Shown: positions 7,600 through 16,799, counted from the first letter of the stretch. The stretch is 64,000 bases of DNA from Shewanella gelidimarina (GCF_023283945.1 NZ_JAKIKW010000004.1:1-64000); one strand, 5' to 3'. The notes: generated by a model from the letters alone, not told the origin. Made by a program: numbers and translations.

Positions 7600-9312
7600 T
7601 TAGAATTTAACGGTGAGAGAGGCGTTGATGTCGTAAGCGGTGTCGACCACTGGTAGCATTGAGTAAGAAGTGCCCGCGATAACATCATCGACTTCTTGTG
7701 GTGCACCAACCGGGGTGCCGCTGCCAGTGTATTCAAAATCGTAATAAATCCCTGCAAGTTTGATAAACATATTAGGGTTGATATCGAACATGTAGTAAGC
7801 CTCAGCAACATGGCCACGGGTGGCTAACTTACTGCCGATAGGGTCATCTTGTGCTTGGGTAAATGGTGTCCAATATTTAGAACCGTAGTTGTACTCAAAA
7901 CCGACTTTTCCGTAAGGGGCTGGGATCTGTATACCGGCGTAGATGCTGTAGCCATCTTTTGCGCCACTGTCATCGGCAGCACTTGGCATCATGATAATCT
8001 CAGTGCCATCAGAATTGAGCTTAGCTTCAAATACAGCATCACTTAACATGCCGCCAAACATACCGGCGTTACCGTTGCCATCGGCGCGAGTCCAACCACC
8101 AGAGACAAACCATTTTACGTCGTTATCTTCTTCACGAGAGAAGCCGATACCGCCGAGGAATAGGTCGCCGATGACGCCACTAGGTTGAACCCTAGTGACA
8201 AAATTAAAGTTGTCGAATTTTTGCATATCTTGGTACATGGTGGGTGCAAAAATACTGGCAAGTTGGGTTGGGAATGCCATGGTGCCTTTAAAGCCATCAT
8301 TGACATCCATCGCCCCAAATAGGGTGAACTGGAGAAAGTTTTTACCATCGTTAATGGCATCAATATTAAATCCGCCGAGGTGAGTATCTTTAGTGACGAT
8401 GTCACCGAATAGCTCGCCATTACCCCATTGCGACTCAAATCCTTGACCATAGCAAAAACGCACCACTTGACCTTCAACACCGGTGATATCGCCAAGGTGA
8501 TAACCTATGGTGGCACCATCAAAATTGAAATTGACGAGATGACCCGACGGCGTACCACCGCGCTTTTCATTTTCACGATACTGGGTTGGCGGGCCGTAGG
8601 TTGATGGGCGGCGACCAATTGACAGGTAAAGCGGAGAGCCATTGATATTTTTCCAATCAAAGTAAGCGCGCTCAACTCTAAGCCAGTCACCACTTGGGCT
8701 ACCGCTACTGGTGCCATCCATGGTAAATGAGTTCCAAGAATCAAATACTTTAACGCCGGTGGAATCGCCCCAGTTTTTAAACATCGATAAGCGACCCGCA
8801 AAACTAACGTTATCCCAAACTTTGGCTTTTAGATTAAGTCTAAGGCGAGTGGTGTAGTAGATGTCATTGTCGATGTCTTGCGTGGTTTTTTGTGCCAACG
8901 AATAGGGCATAACACCTTGCAGTTGACCGCTTTGGAAGGCTGCGGCGAGATTAGGATCTGCGGCCATCATCTTGCCTAGCGGTGAATTACCATCGGTCGG
9001 AGAGCCAAATACGCCAGACATAGCTTTGGCGCCAAAGTCACTAAAGTTGACTTTTATTGCGGGGTTCCAAGTGACATTTTGATAGTGCAGTGTATGAGCT
9101 TTAGTACGGAAATCACCAGTGATCAGCAGTCTATCTAATGCTGTATGGCGTTCGTTGCCATCGACACGATCATTAAGATCATCTAATTCGCTAGTGATGT
9201 CTTCAAGTTGTTGTTTAAGATCTGCCATTTTTTGAGCATCGTTTTCTGCAGCATAAACGCTACCAGATAAAGCAAGCGCATTGGCAACAAGCAGTGAAAT
9301 TAGAGTACGCAT
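7600..9312 (-). CDS. DUF3373-like outer-membrane beta-barrel protein
   Basis: A 570-aa protein with a Sec signal peptide (cleavage near VYA-AE, residue 21-22). A short predicted coiled coil follows at about residues 26-55 (MADLKQQLEDITSELDDLND). The rest is a long region of alternating aromatic and polar strands ending in a C-terminal Phe (ASLTVKF), all typical of outer-membrane barrels. I assign it to the DUF3373 family from its general make-up and its place between a monoheme cytochrome and Otr; that gene order, to my recollection, recurs in Shewanella. Its role is unproven. It could be a pore for tetrathionate or other substrates, or a barrel that houses a cytochrome. Confidence 0.8.
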   Translation of the reverse strand: MRTLISLLVANALALSGSVYAAENDAQKMADLKQQLEDITSELDDLNDRVDGNERHTALDRLLITGDFRTKAHTLHYQNVTWNPAIKVNFSDFGAKAMSGVFGSPTDGNSPLGKMMAADPNLAAAFQSGQLQGVMPYSLAQKTTQDIDNDIYYTTRLRLNLKAKVWDNVSFAGRLSMFKNWGDSTGVKVFDSWNSFTMDGTSSGSPSGDWLRVERAYFDWKNINGSPLYLSIGRRPSTYGPPTQYRENEKRGGTPSGHLVNFNFDGATIGYHLGDITGVEGQVVRFCYGQGFESQWGNGELFGDIVTKDTHLGGFNIDAINDGKNFLQFTLFGAMDVNDGFKGTMAFPTQLASIFAPTMYQDMQKFDNFNFVTRVQPSGVIGDLFLGGIGFSREEDNDVKWFVSGGWTRADGNGNAGMFGGMLSDAVFEAKLNSDGTEIIMMPSAADDSGAKDGYSIYAGIQIPAPYGKVGFEYNYGSKYWTPFTQAQDDPIGSKLATRGHVAEAYYMFDINPNMFIKLAGIYYDFEYTGSGTPVGAPQEVDDVIAGTSYSMLPVVDTAYDINASLTVKF

Positions 9313-9372
9313 AACATCTCTCCTTTCGAGTTTTTAACCACTTTTTATATGGTTAACCTCGATTGATGTTGA

Positions 9373-9425
9373 GGAACGGCCTCGGATTAGCTGATTTTTG
9401 GCAGCATTAGGCCCTGAGGCATTCC
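9373..9425 (-). other. Intercistronic inverted repeat after the monoheme cytochrome gene
   Basis: Imperfect complementary arms (GGAACGGCCTC at 9373-9383 and GAGGCATTCC at 9416-9425) could form a hairpin with a large loop between the cytochrome and barrel genes. No U-run follows. It may act in processing or partial termination. Confidence 0.35.
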
Positions 9426-9486
9426 CCATTTATTTAATTTAATGTTTGGTTCTAACTTGGTTAGAAGGACTTAATCCTTCATGCGG

Positions 9487-9819
9487 CTAGCCACAGGTTT
9501 GTGGTTGGTCGGAATCGGCTGCATGGTCATATAGGAATTGCTGAATGTCCTTAATGTCCTTCTTTGATAGCGCATTGAACGCTTCTTGATCACCCTTGTG
9601 CTTCATGCGCTTGAAGAAGCGATCCCACTGACTCATGGTTTTTGTCATCGGGGTCATCTCTCCACCGATATCACCTTGGCTATGGCAGGCTTTACACTCT
9701 TTTTTATACAGATGTTTACCTTTTTTAGGGTTACCGCCATCAGCGGCTTGGGCTTGAAGACCTAAAGACAGAGCTAGAGCAAAACCTATTCCGATTTTTG
9801 TGATTGTTTTCATCATCAT
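9487..9819 (-). CDS. Monoheme class I c-type cytochrome
   Basis: A small periplasmic cytochrome of up to 110 aa, first gene of the otr operon. It has a signal peptide ending near QAQA-AD and one haem motif, CKACH, preceded by the usual GKHLYKKE helix. A Met suitable as sixth ligand lies in the MTPM segment about 12 residues after the motif. Three consecutive ATG codons follow the AAGGA ribosome site; the third (9813) has the best spacing, so the first two residues are uncertain. It probably shuttles electrons to Otr from the quinol-linked periplasmic pool; this is inferred from gene order. The protein ends in Gln-Thr-Cys-Gly, and the near-terminal Cys is unusual. Confidence 0.88.
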   Translation of the reverse strand: MMMKTITKIGIGFALALSLGLQAQAADGGNPKKGKHLYKKECKACHSQGDIGGEMTPMTKTMSQWDRFFKRMKHKGDQEAFNALSKKDIKDIQQFLYDHAADSDQPQTCG

Positions 9820-10160
9820 TTCCTTACTATTTTTATATTTTTACGCTGTCCTTCGCGTGGTTAACAGAATGCTTCCAAGATGCGCCTGTGTTGTTGCTTA
9901 ATTTAGCAGGGAGGTGTTACTGAATAGTTGAGCTTGATCACTTTCATGATAAAAATCTAATTGATAAAAATATCATTGAAATAAATCTAATATATGGGGC
10001 TGTATTTTATTTTGTTATTGTTTTATAAGTATTTTTATATTTTTATGTAGTAGATTAATTTAAATTCAGTCATTTATATCGATTTTTTGCAACCGATTAA
10101 GATCACATTTCTGTTTTTCAGCTATCTCTAAAGTGATATTAATTCGTTAATACACGGTAA
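9820..10160. other. A/T-rich upstream region of the otr operon
   Basis: About 340 bases with no credible coding frame. It presumably holds the promoter of the cytochrome-barrel-otr operon. Near 9958-9977 there is an FNR-like half-site arrangement (TTGAT and ATCAT), but the spacing is wrong for a canonical FNR box, so I do not call one. Confidence 0.5.
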
Positions 10161-10200
10161 AAATAAAGCCCTGCTAACTTTCGTTAACAGGGCTTTATTT
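10161..10200 (-). terminator. Bidirectional intrinsic terminator
   Basis: A 13-bp stem, AAATAAAGCCCTG (10161-10173) with CAGGGCTTTATTT (10188-10200), with extra pairing in the loop and A/T-rich ends on both sides. It lies about 70 bases after the stop of the short-chain dehydrogenase gene. Confidence 0.85.
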
Positions 10201-10272
10201 GATAGCTTAGGATGTCTGACGGTGAGGACTGTATTCACCTCTTAACAAGCATGATTACCACAGCGATAATGA

Positions 10273-10992
10273 TTAAGGCTGTTGGCGGGTGGGGGCTAAT
10301 ACGATTTCACGAACACACACATTTTGTGGTTGTTCAAAGGCAAATACCGCAGCGTCTGCAACTGCTGATGGCTCAATGACACCACCCATGAACTCTTTCC
10401 ACTCTTCATAGCCTGCTTTAATGTCTTCATTCGTCGTGTGGCTAAGCAGAGCTGTTTCAACGGCACCTGGTGCGATAGTAATCATGCGTACATCGTCCAT
10501 TGCTACTTCTTCACGGATGTTTTCTGTTAGTGCATGAACAGCAAATTTACTTGCACAGTAAGCGGCATGGTTAGGGAACGTTTTACGGCCAGCAATAGAG
10601 CTAACGTTAATGATAGTGCCTGTTTTACGGGCTTTCATGTCTGCAAGAACAGCATGAATGCCATTAAGCACACCCATCACATTGATGTTCAACATCTGGC
10701 TCCACTCTGCAGGATCTTGTACATCAGCAGCGCCGAGTAACATAACACCCGCGTTATTGATCAAGCAGCCAACGGGGCCGTATTTTGCCTCAGCTGCTGC
10801 AATTGCCGTTTTCATCGCTGCAGCGTCAGTGACATCAACACTAATACACAAAGCATTTTCAAGCTTTAGTGCTTCCATAGGCTCAACGCGACGAGCAAGT
10901 AACAGTAGTGGGTGACCTTTAGCGTTAAATGCTTGTGCCATTGCTGCGCCGATACCTGAAGATGCACCAGTAATTACGATAAGTTGTTTCAT
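10273..10992 (-). CDS. Short-chain dehydrogenase/reductase (SDR) family oxidoreductase
   Basis: A 239-aa classical SDR. The nucleotide-binding glycine motif TGASSGIG is at residues 8-15, NNAG at about 80-83, the catalytic Ser in the NVSSIAG segment, and the YxxxK pair in YCASK at about 146-150. Asp-Val in SVDVTD fits the cofactor adenine pocket. Such enzymes reduce or oxidise small carbonyl/alcohol substrates with NAD(P)H; the substrate cannot be told from sequence. The gene is divergent from a LysR-type regulator, with 173 bases between them, so that regulator probably controls it. A clear terminator follows. Confidence 0.9.
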   Translation of the reverse strand: MKQLIVITGASSGIGAAMAQAFNAKGHPLLLLARRVEPMEALKLENALCISVDVTDAAAMKTAIAAAEAKYGPVGCLINNAGVMLLGAADVQDPAEWSQMLNINVMGVLNGIHAVLADMKARKTGTIINVSSIAGRKTFPNHAAYCASKFAVHALTENIREEVAMDDVRMITIAPGAVETALLSHTTNEDIKAGYEEWKEFMGGVIEPSAVADAAVFAFEQPQNVCVREIVLAPTRQQP

Positions 10993-11165
10993 ATAAACCT
11001 CTGTAAAGATGTATTACGCCAGTCATGCTATTGAGTTGGCAATTTCGAATTGGCGCTAGTTTAGCGAGATGCTCATTGTTGATATATAATGTATAGCGAA
11101 CATGATTGTTTACATTTAACGCCTAATGTAAGCTGGGATTTCCCGTTAAGAGTAGAATCGAGTAA

Positions 11166-12065
11166 ATGTATAAAGATCTAAATCTAGCAGATGTGAGGGC
11201 ATTTACCGTGATTGCCGAGCAGGGCAGTTTCACCTTGGCTGCAGATAAGCTGGCATGTTCTCGCTCACACCTGTCAAAACAACTTACCCAATTAGAACGT
11301 TACCTCGGGGTGACGTTGATTACTCGTACTACTCGGGCGCAAAGGTTAACCGATCAAGGTGAGTTCTTTTACGAGCGCTGTCAGCATGCATTGGACGTGG
11401 TGGAGCAAGCGGTGGCTCAAACGGTTGATAATGCGCAGAACTTACAGGGCAACATCAACATTAACTGCGTTGGCGGCTATATCGGTGAGGAGGTCGTTAC
11501 CCGCTTGGTTAACGACTTTATGAGTGCGCAACCTAATATCAGCATTAATTTGGACTTTAGCAGTCAGCGAGTTGATCTGGTGTTAGATCATTTTGACTTG
11601 GTCTTTCGTATGGGCGAGTTAGAGGACTCAGGTTTAGTCGCGCGTAAGTTGATGGATATTAATAACTGCACATTAGCTGCACCTGGTTATCTTGAGCAAA
11701 AAGGTAAGCCTTTACACCCCAAGGCACTGAACGAGCATAGCTGCATTATTGGCACGGTTAATCATTGGAGCTTTCAGCAAAAAAAGGATGCTAAGCAAAA
11801 AGCTGACGTGGCAATTACGGGGAAGTTTCGTTGTAAAAATGGCCGGGTAATGAAAAGTAGTGCATTAGCGGGGCAAGGTATAGTGCGATTACCCGAGATT
11901 TATTGTGCAGAAGAGTTGAGTAAAGGTGAATTGGTACACGTTTTTGACGATTGGATCATTCCCGCAACGCCTCTGTACCTACTTTACAATAAAGACAAAT
12001 TCCAGCCTGCCCGATTGCGTGAGTTCATTAGTTTTACTACTGCTCACTTCAATGATTATGTTTAA
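11166..12065 (+). CDS. LysR-family transcriptional regulator
   Basis: A 299-aa LysR-type regulator. The N-terminal winged helix-turn-helix covers residues 7-65 (DVRAFTVIAEQGSFTLAADK, then SHLSKQLTQLE and GVTLITRTTR). The remainder is the two-lobed periplasmic-binding-like effector domain. It is divergent from the SDR gene, the usual arrangement in which a LysR protein autoregulates and activates its neighbour from the shared intergenic region 10993-11165. An A/T-rich TATAAT-like word lies near 11084. The effector is unknown. It resembles the CrgA/DsdC-like group that often pairs with SDR genes, but I cannot be more precise. Confidence 0.9.
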   Translation: MYKDLNLADVRAFTVIAEQGSFTLAADKLACSRSHLSKQLTQLERYLGVTLITRTTRAQRLTDQGEFFYERCQHALDVVEQAVAQTVDNAQNLQGNININCVGGYIGEEVVTRLVNDFMSAQPNISINLDFSSQRVDLVLDHFDLVFRMGELEDSGLVARKLMDINNCTLAAPGYLEQKGKPLHPKALNEHSCIIGTVNHWSFQQKKDAKQKADVAITGKFRCKNGRVMKSSALAGQGIVRLPEIYCAEELSKGELVHVFDDWIIPATPLYLLYNKDKFQPARLREFISFTTAHFNDYV

Positions 12066-12077
12066 GCTCTATATCGG

Positions 12078-12284
12078 TCAGTGTTCTGCTTCTGATTGTA
12101 ATAATGCTTCAACGCCAGTAACGCCAAAGTATTGCACTGAATGTTTGATGGCAATTTTTTTTGCTATGAGCTCACCGTCTTTATAGATCTTAACAACCTT
12201 CTTCCCGCCTCTATCATTCGTGCTGTATTCATACTCATCATTAAGACGAAGTTCGTCGAACTGAGATTTCATGATTAGATGCAT
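12078..12284 (-). CDS. Small conserved-looking protein of unknown function
   Basis: A 68-aa protein that starts with ATG at 12284 after an AGGAG site; a longer frame upstream lacks a ribosome site. It converges with the LysR gene, with 12 bases between stop codons. Residues 9-45 look like a small beta-sheet (EYEYSTNDRGGKKVVKIYKD), and residues 44-65 look helical and may be an amphipathic tail. There is no signal peptide or Cys. I do not recognise the family. The good ribosome site and ordinary composition support a real gene. Confidence 0.6.
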   Translation of the reverse strand: MHLIMKSQFDELRLNDEYEYSTNDRGGKKVVKIYKDGELIAKKIAIKHSVQYFGVTGVEALLQSEAEH

Positions 12285-12918
12285 AGTCACTCCTGTTTTT
12301 AACAGCGTGTTGACTAGGTTAAGTGTCACATAACCTATTTATGTAGACTCACAGCGGTGCTCAAAAGTTTCCACTATTGTTCAATATAGATGATTTCTGT
12401 TCGATTGCTGAATTTATTATATTAACTCCATTTAGTTGATAGGCTTGGTTAAGATTCTGCTTTAACGAATGTTTATGACCACTGTGGAAGTTTATCAATG
12501 AAGTGAGCTTAGAAAACGTTTGTAGGTTACTTATCGAGACTAACGATGGCATAGCTCATATTGCTTTAGAGATTGTTGCTAATGATCATCGTTATTTCAG
12601 TTGTCAGTTTCAGTGCTTATTTGATAACAGTCCAGTGCCATTCAGGCTATAGCTGGGTGCGAATTAAATGGCAGTAATCGTTTGCTTAATGGAAAACAAA
12701 GTCAGTAAAAATCGACCTTTGCTGCAAGTGATTGAAGATATTTGAATACTTGGATGAAACTTTGGTAATAAAAATGTTGTTTTAAGGTTAACTTTTTATC
12801 CCATAGTTGTTTTTTTTGGCTTAGAATAACTCTTAATAAGAAAAAACAATTTAGGACCTTTTTTCGATTTGGGCCGTATTGGTGTTAAAGCGTTAAGGAC
12901 ATAAAAAGGGCGAAATGG
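12285..12918. other. Long A/T-rich intergenic region, no gene recognised
   Basis: About 630 bases between the small minus-strand gene and the outer-membrane protein gene at 12919. I find no convincing coding frame, RNA gene or terminator. The right end presumably carries the promoter of the downstream gene. Confidence 0.5.
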
Positions 12919-14112
12919 ATGAAACTACGTAAATTAGCGCTATTGTGCGCATTAATCCCCAGCTTTTTTGCCTATTCAGGGCAAGAGTATTATGAGGCCC
13001 GTAGCGATGCTATGGGCGGCGCAGGTGTTGCCTCATCTAATAATGAGGGTGCTGCATTCGTCAATCCTGCTCTTCTCGGTTTAAATGCGCACAAAGATAA
13101 TTCAGCTGTATTACTGATGCCTGTACTGGGTGTTGATATGGCCGACAGCGACAATATGATTGATAAATTCGACTCTCTTATTAGCTCCTATGATGGTTTA
13201 GCTGCTGCCATTGATGCAGGTAATAGTGCCGATATTGATATTTACAGAGATGATTTGATCCTCGATTTAGAATCACTAAAAGGCACATCAGCTTATGCCA
13301 GTGCTGGTCTTGGCTTTAGCGTGGCCATTCCGCATCAAAGAATGCCAATGGCCATTTTCTATAAAAGTTATGTTAGTGCCATTGGTGTTGCCGACATTGC
13401 TCAATCCGATATCGATACGCTGGCGAATTTAGATGCCAATAATCCGCCTGCAGTAACCGATTTAGCGTCAAGTGGTCAAGTTATTGGAGGCGCTGTTTCT
13501 GATTTAGGTATTGCGTTAAGTTTCCCGCTTTCTATCGTTAATATGCCGATCTCTGTCGGTATATCACCTAAGTTTCAACGCATTGACACTTATAACTATC
13601 GCGCTAGCGCGAACAACTTCTCGGCCAGTGACTTTGATGACGTTGAATATCGTAACGATGAAACCAGTTTCAATGTTGATGTTGGTGTGGCTATTGAACC
13701 TATCAACGGCTTAGTCTTTGGTTTATCAGGTCGAAATTTGATTAGCCAAGATGTCGATACCATTGAAGTTGAAGGGCAAAAGTTTACCTATCGTGTTGAG
13801 CCTTTAGTTACCGCGGGTGTTGCTTATGACTGGAGGCTATTAACGGTCACAACTGATGTTGATTTAATTGAGAACAAGAAGTTTAAAGAACTCGATGGCA
13901 CCCAATATTGGCGCGTAGGGGGCGAAGTGCGTGCATTTGACTGGATGTCATTGCGAGTGGGCTATCGTCACGACATGAAAGATTCAACGGCTAACATCTA
14001 TTCTATTGGTTCTGGTTTTGCTTTTGGAGAATCATTTTTCTTAGACTTTACTGGGATGTTTGGCAGCGATGAAGCTATCGGTGGCGTATTACAAACCTCA
14101 TATCATTTCTAA
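12919..14112 (+). CDS. FadL/TraF_2-like outer-membrane beta-barrel protein
   Basis: A 397-aa protein with a signal peptide (cleavage near YSG, residue 20-22). The motif RSDAMGGAGVASSNNEGAAF followed by NPALLG is typical of FadL-like barrels and of the chromosomal TraF_2 family, often mislabelled conjugal transfer protein TraF. The C-terminal half reads as alternating beta-strands and ends in an aromatic residue (TSYHF), a signature for outer-membrane insertion. No conjugation genes are nearby, so a transfer role is unlikely. A pore or hydrophobic-compound channel is the more plausible role, but the substrate is unknown. It stands alone between a long upstream region and a converging permease gene. 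Confidence 0.8.
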   Translation: MKLRKLALLCALIPSFFAYSGQEYYEARSDAMGGAGVASSNNEGAAFVNPALLGLNAHKDNSAVLLMPVLGVDMADSDNMIDKFDSLISSYDGLAAAIDAGNSADIDIYRDDLILDLESLKGTSAYASAGLGFSVAIPHQRMPMAIFYKSYVSAIGVADIAQSDIDTLANLDANNPPAVTDLASSGQVIGGAVSDLGIALSFPLSIVNMPISVGISPKFQRIDTYNYRASANNFSASDFDDVEYRNDETSFNVDVGVAIEPINGLVFGLSGRNLISQDVDTIEVEGQKFTYRVEPLVTAGVAYDWRLLTVTTDVDLIENKKFKELDGTQYWRVGGEVRAFDWMSLRVGYRHDMKDSTANIYSIGSGFAFGESFFLDFTGMFGSDEAIGGVLQTSYHF

Positions 14113-14142
14113 CGCGCCATGATTTATCGATTTATAGTTGGG

Positions 14143-14871
14143 TTAACTGAGTTCGATAACCGATTTAATCGTTAAGATAAGTGCACTGAAACTACATAAA
14201 ACTAGGGTGAAAGCTCTGGTTTTTTGTTTATCGACCCTGCCTACCAATCTACCTGCAACCGCATAGCCCAGTATGACTGAGGGCAATAGCATTAACGATG
14301 CCCACAAATGTTCAAGCTTTAGCAGCCCTGCAAACCCCAAAATGGTCAAAGCAATCATTGAGCTGAAAATAAAGAAAGCTGAAAGGGCTGCTCTAAACTG
14401 GGCGGCATCTTTACCTGCGAGTAATATTGCCAACGGTGGACCACCAATGGCGGCAATGTTGCCAAAGACGCCTGAGAGGATCCCAGCAATAAACAGACTG
14501 ACACGGTTCACGGGGATACTAAACTTCATCAAACTAAAGCCAACGGCGAGCGCTACGATAAGAGCAATTGCCAGCCCTAAAATAGGTTGAGGGGCTATTA
14601 CGATAAGTGTTGCGCCTAAGATACCGCCAGGAATACGTCCAAGTAGTGCATATTGCAGTCCGTTGAACTCAAGCTGACCGCGCTCTCTAAAAAGCGTTAA
14701 TACAGCAGTAGAGAATCCCATCATAATGACTGATGCTGGTACTAGGGAGGGTTCGATAATATATAACAGCGGGCTTGCGATGACGGCTAAACCAAAGCCA
14801 ATTAAACTCTGTGTTAATGCACCACAAAATATAATGATTGAGGCGAGAATGAGCGTGCTTGGCTCTAACAT
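14143..14871 (-). CDS. TauE/SafE-family permease (sulfite exporter-like)
   Basis: A 242-aa integral membrane protein with about eight hydrophobic segments. It has the internal two-fold pattern of the TauE/SafE family (first half GALTQSLIGFGLAVIASPLL, second half GVFGNIAAIGGPPLAILLA). Members export or import organosulfonates, sulfite and other small anions; the substrate here is not determined. It converges with the gene ending at 14112. Given the sulfur-related genes around it (otr, met genes, tsdBA), a sulfur anion is a reasonable guess, but only a guess. Confidence 0.85.
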   Translation of the reverse strand: MLEPSTLILASIIIFCGALTQSLIGFGLAVIASPLLYIIEPSLVPASVIMMGFSTAVLTLFRERGQLEFNGLQYALLGRIPGGILGATLIVIAPQPILGLAIALIVALAVGFSLMKFSIPVNRVSLFIAGILSGVFGNIAAIGGPPLAILLAGKDAAQFRAALSAFFIFSSMIALTILGFAGLLKLEHLWASLMLLPSVILGYAVAGRLVGRVDKQKTRAFTLVLCSFSALILTIKSVIELS

Positions 14872-15064
14872 TTGGCTACCTAGGGGTTGTTAAACTTTCG
14901 ATCTTATTTTTTGTTCGAGTCTTTGTGATAAAGAATAATGATTTTAAGACCAGGTTTGAGCGATTTCGCTTAGCGAAAATCTCATAACGCATTCTTGTCA
15001 TAAAAAATAGCAGCATAGAAAGGAACCCGAAAGGCGCGTTTCGTGGATTTTTATCCGAGCGAAC

Positions 15065-15097
15065 GCAAACAAGGATCGCAAAGCGGTCCTTGTTTGC
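15065..15097 (-). terminator. Inverted repeat downstream of metJ
   Basis: An 11-bp perfect stem, GCAAACAAGGA (15065-15075) with TCCTTGTTTGC (15087-15097), begins 15 bases after the metJ stop. No U-run follows on the minus strand, so it may be a weak or factor-assisted terminator. Confidence 0.5.
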
Positions 15098-15112
15098 AAA
15101 TACTGAGCTGGT

Positions 15113-15427
15113 TTACTCTAGCTCTTCCCACTCAATGCCCATTTGATCCATCAAGCGTTTAACTTCCGCAGGCATGCTATCAGGCCTATCTTTTGATAGA
15201 TCACCATCATTTGGTAACGGTTGTCCTGTGTAAGCATGTAGAAACGCCTCACAGAGCAATTCGCTATTGGTGGCGTGACGTAAGTTGTTCACTTGGCGGC
15301 GTGTACGCTCATCGGTAAGCACCTTGAGTACTTTCAAAGGAATGGAGACAGTAATTTTTTTCACTTGCTCATTCTTTTTTCCGTGTTCAGCATATGGGCT
15401 GATATAATCGCCGTTCCACTCAGTCAT
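15113..15427 (-). CDS. metJ: Methionine repressor MetJ
   Basis: A 104-aa ribbon-helix-helix repressor that uses S-adenosylmethionine as corepressor. The DNA-contacting beta-ribbon [10 protein letters not shown] and the following helices with [20 protein letters not shown] are almost the same as in E. coli MetJ, and the length matches (105 aa). It is divergent from metB, with MetJ boxes in the shared region, as in enteric bacteria, so it probably represses itself and metBL. The C-terminal tail (after about residue 75) differs from E. coli, which is usual outside the Enterobacteriaceae. Confidence 0.97.
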   Translation of the reverse strand: MTEWNGDYISPYAEHGKKNEQVKKITVSIPLKVLKVLTDERTRRQVNNLRHATNSELLCEAFLHAYTGQPLPNDGDLSKDRPDSMPAEVKRLMDQMGIEWEELE

Positions 15428-15520
15428 TGACTCACCTGTAAATTTTAAAATTCGGGGCAGATTTTAACCCCTTATGCAGCACAGTCAAATTATTGCCTCT
15501 ATTTTATGACAAATGCAAAT

Positions 15521-15606
15521 AGATTTCTAAATGCTTAGACGTCTAAACGGCTAAAAGTGGTTGACTAGCATGGATTGCTTAGGTACATTTAGACGTCCAG
15601 ACATCC
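15521..15606 (+). promoter_or_regulatory. MetJ boxes and metB promoter in the metJ-metB intergenic region
   Basis: Two clusters of 8-base met boxes (consensus AGACGTCT) are visible. Cluster 1 at 15521-15552 has four tandem units: AGATTTCT, AAATGCTT, the perfect AGACGTCT (15537-15544) and AAACGGCT. Cluster 2 at 15583-15606 has GTACATTT, AGACGTCC and AGACATCC. A likely sigma-70 promoter for metB, TTGACT (15561-15566) with TACATT (15584-15589) at 17-base spacing, overlaps cluster 2. MetJ bound there would block RNA polymerase. Cluster 1 is suitably placed to repress metJ. Confidence 0.9.
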
Positions 15607-15638
15607 CTAATGAAAAAATGTAGCAAGAGGAGTAGTAC

Positions 15639-16799
15639 ATGACCGAGCGTAAACTAGCTACCGTTGCTGTGCGCCAAGGCATTGAGTCCGATACCCAACA
15701 CGGCGCGGTTGTCCCCCCTATCTATCTTTCTACAAATTATTCTTTTGATGGCCACAAAAATCCGAGAGATTTCGATTATAGCCGCTCAGGCAACCCTACT
15801 CGGTCAATCTTAGGTGATGCTATTGCTGAGCTAGAAAAAGGCTGCACAGGCGTTGTGACTTGCACTGGGATGGCAGCAATTACCTTAGCCACCAGTTTAC
15901 TCGGACCAGAAGACCTGCTGGTGGTGCCTCATGATTGTTATGGTGGTAGTTATCGTCTCTTTACCAATCTTGCTAAGAAAGGCCAGTTTAAGCTTGAAGT
16001 GGTGGATCAGACGAATGCAGCGGCATTGGCTATCGCGATTGCCAAAAAACCTAAGATGGTGTGGTTAGAAACGCCGTCAAATCCGTTATTACGGGTTGTC
16101 GATATCGCGGAGATCAGCGCAGCCAGCCATGAAATTGGTGCACTGGTTGTTGTTGATAACACTTTTTTATCGCCCATTTTGCAACAGCCTCTGCTGTTGG
16201 GCGCTGATATTGTTATTCATTCGACCACAAAATATATCAATGGTCACAGTGATGTTGTCGGCGGTGCCGTGGTGACGAAAGATGCTGAACTGGGCGAATT
16301 ATTGCATTGGTGGTCAAATACCTTGGGTCTTACCGGCGGTGCATTTGATAGTTATCTTACATTGCGCGGAATTCGAACACTTGCGGTGAGAATGCGTGAA
16401 CACCAGGCGAATGCTCAGCGGATCCTTGATACTCTTACCCGTCATAGCGCCGTAGAGAAAGTGTATTACCCCGGTCTTAAAGATCACCCTGGCCACGAAA
16501 TTGCTGCCAAACAGCAAAAAGGCTTTGGTGCCATGCTCAGCTTTGAGCTAAAAGGCGGGGAGGAGCAGTTAGTCGCATTCTTAAAAAATCTTAATTATTT
16601 CTCTGTTGCAGAAAGCCTCGGAGGAGTAGAAAGTCTAGTGGCTGTGCCTGCAACAATGACGCATAGAGCGATGGATCCAGAAGCACGCGCACAAGCTGGG
16701 GTTAAAGACACCCTTATTCGTCTTTCTGTTGGTATTGAAGATGCTGACGATCTTGTTGCCGATATTGAAGCTGCACTCAATGCAGCTGTCGTTTGTTAA
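15639..16799 (+). CDS. metB: Cystathionine gamma-synthase
   Basis: A 386-aa PLP-dependent Cys/Met metabolism enzyme that joins an activated homoserine ester to cysteine to make cystathionine, the first transsulfuration step to methionine. The PLP lysine lies in HSTTKYINGHSD (about residue 197). Other family signatures are DYSRSGNPTR (substrate/PLP phosphate contacts), the TGMAAI segment, and the C-terminal SLGGVESL followed by RLSVGIED. The length matches E. coli MetB (386). It is preceded by a good ribosome site (AGAGGAG) and MetJ boxes and followed 15 bases later by metL, so metBL form an operon. A MetC/MetZ-like activity cannot be excluded by eye, but position and length favour MetB. Confidence 0.95.
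   Translation: MTERKLATVAVRQGIESDTQHGAVVPPIYLSTNYSFDGHKNPRDFDYSRSGNPTRSILGDAIAELEKGCTGVVTCTGMAAITLATSLLGPEDLLVVPHDCYGGSYRLFTNLAKKGQFKLEVVDQTNAAALAIAIAKKPKMVWLETPSNPLLRVVDIAEISAASHEIGALVVVDNTFLSPILQQPLLLGADIVIHSTTKYINGHSDVVGGAVVTKDAELGELLHWWSNTLGLTGGAFDSYLTLRGIRTLAVRMREHQANAQRILDTLTRHSAVEKVYYPGLKDHPGHEIAAKQQKGFGAMLSFELKGGEEQLVAFLKNLNYFSVAESLGGVESLVAVPATMTHRAMDPEARAQAGVKDTLIRLSVGIEDADDLVADIEAALNAAVVC

Noticed and set aside
9950..9985. FNR box upstream of the otr operon
   Set aside because: TTGAT and ATCAT half-sites are present, but their spacing is six bases, not four, so it is not a canonical site.
12361..12552. Possible 63-residue gene on the minus strand
   Set aside because: No ribosome site, A/T-rich composition and no family-like features; it is most likely chance.
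12919..14112. Conjugal transfer protein TraF
   Set aside because: The name is often attached to this family, but no other transfer genes are present and the sequence is an outer-membrane barrel of the FadL-like type.
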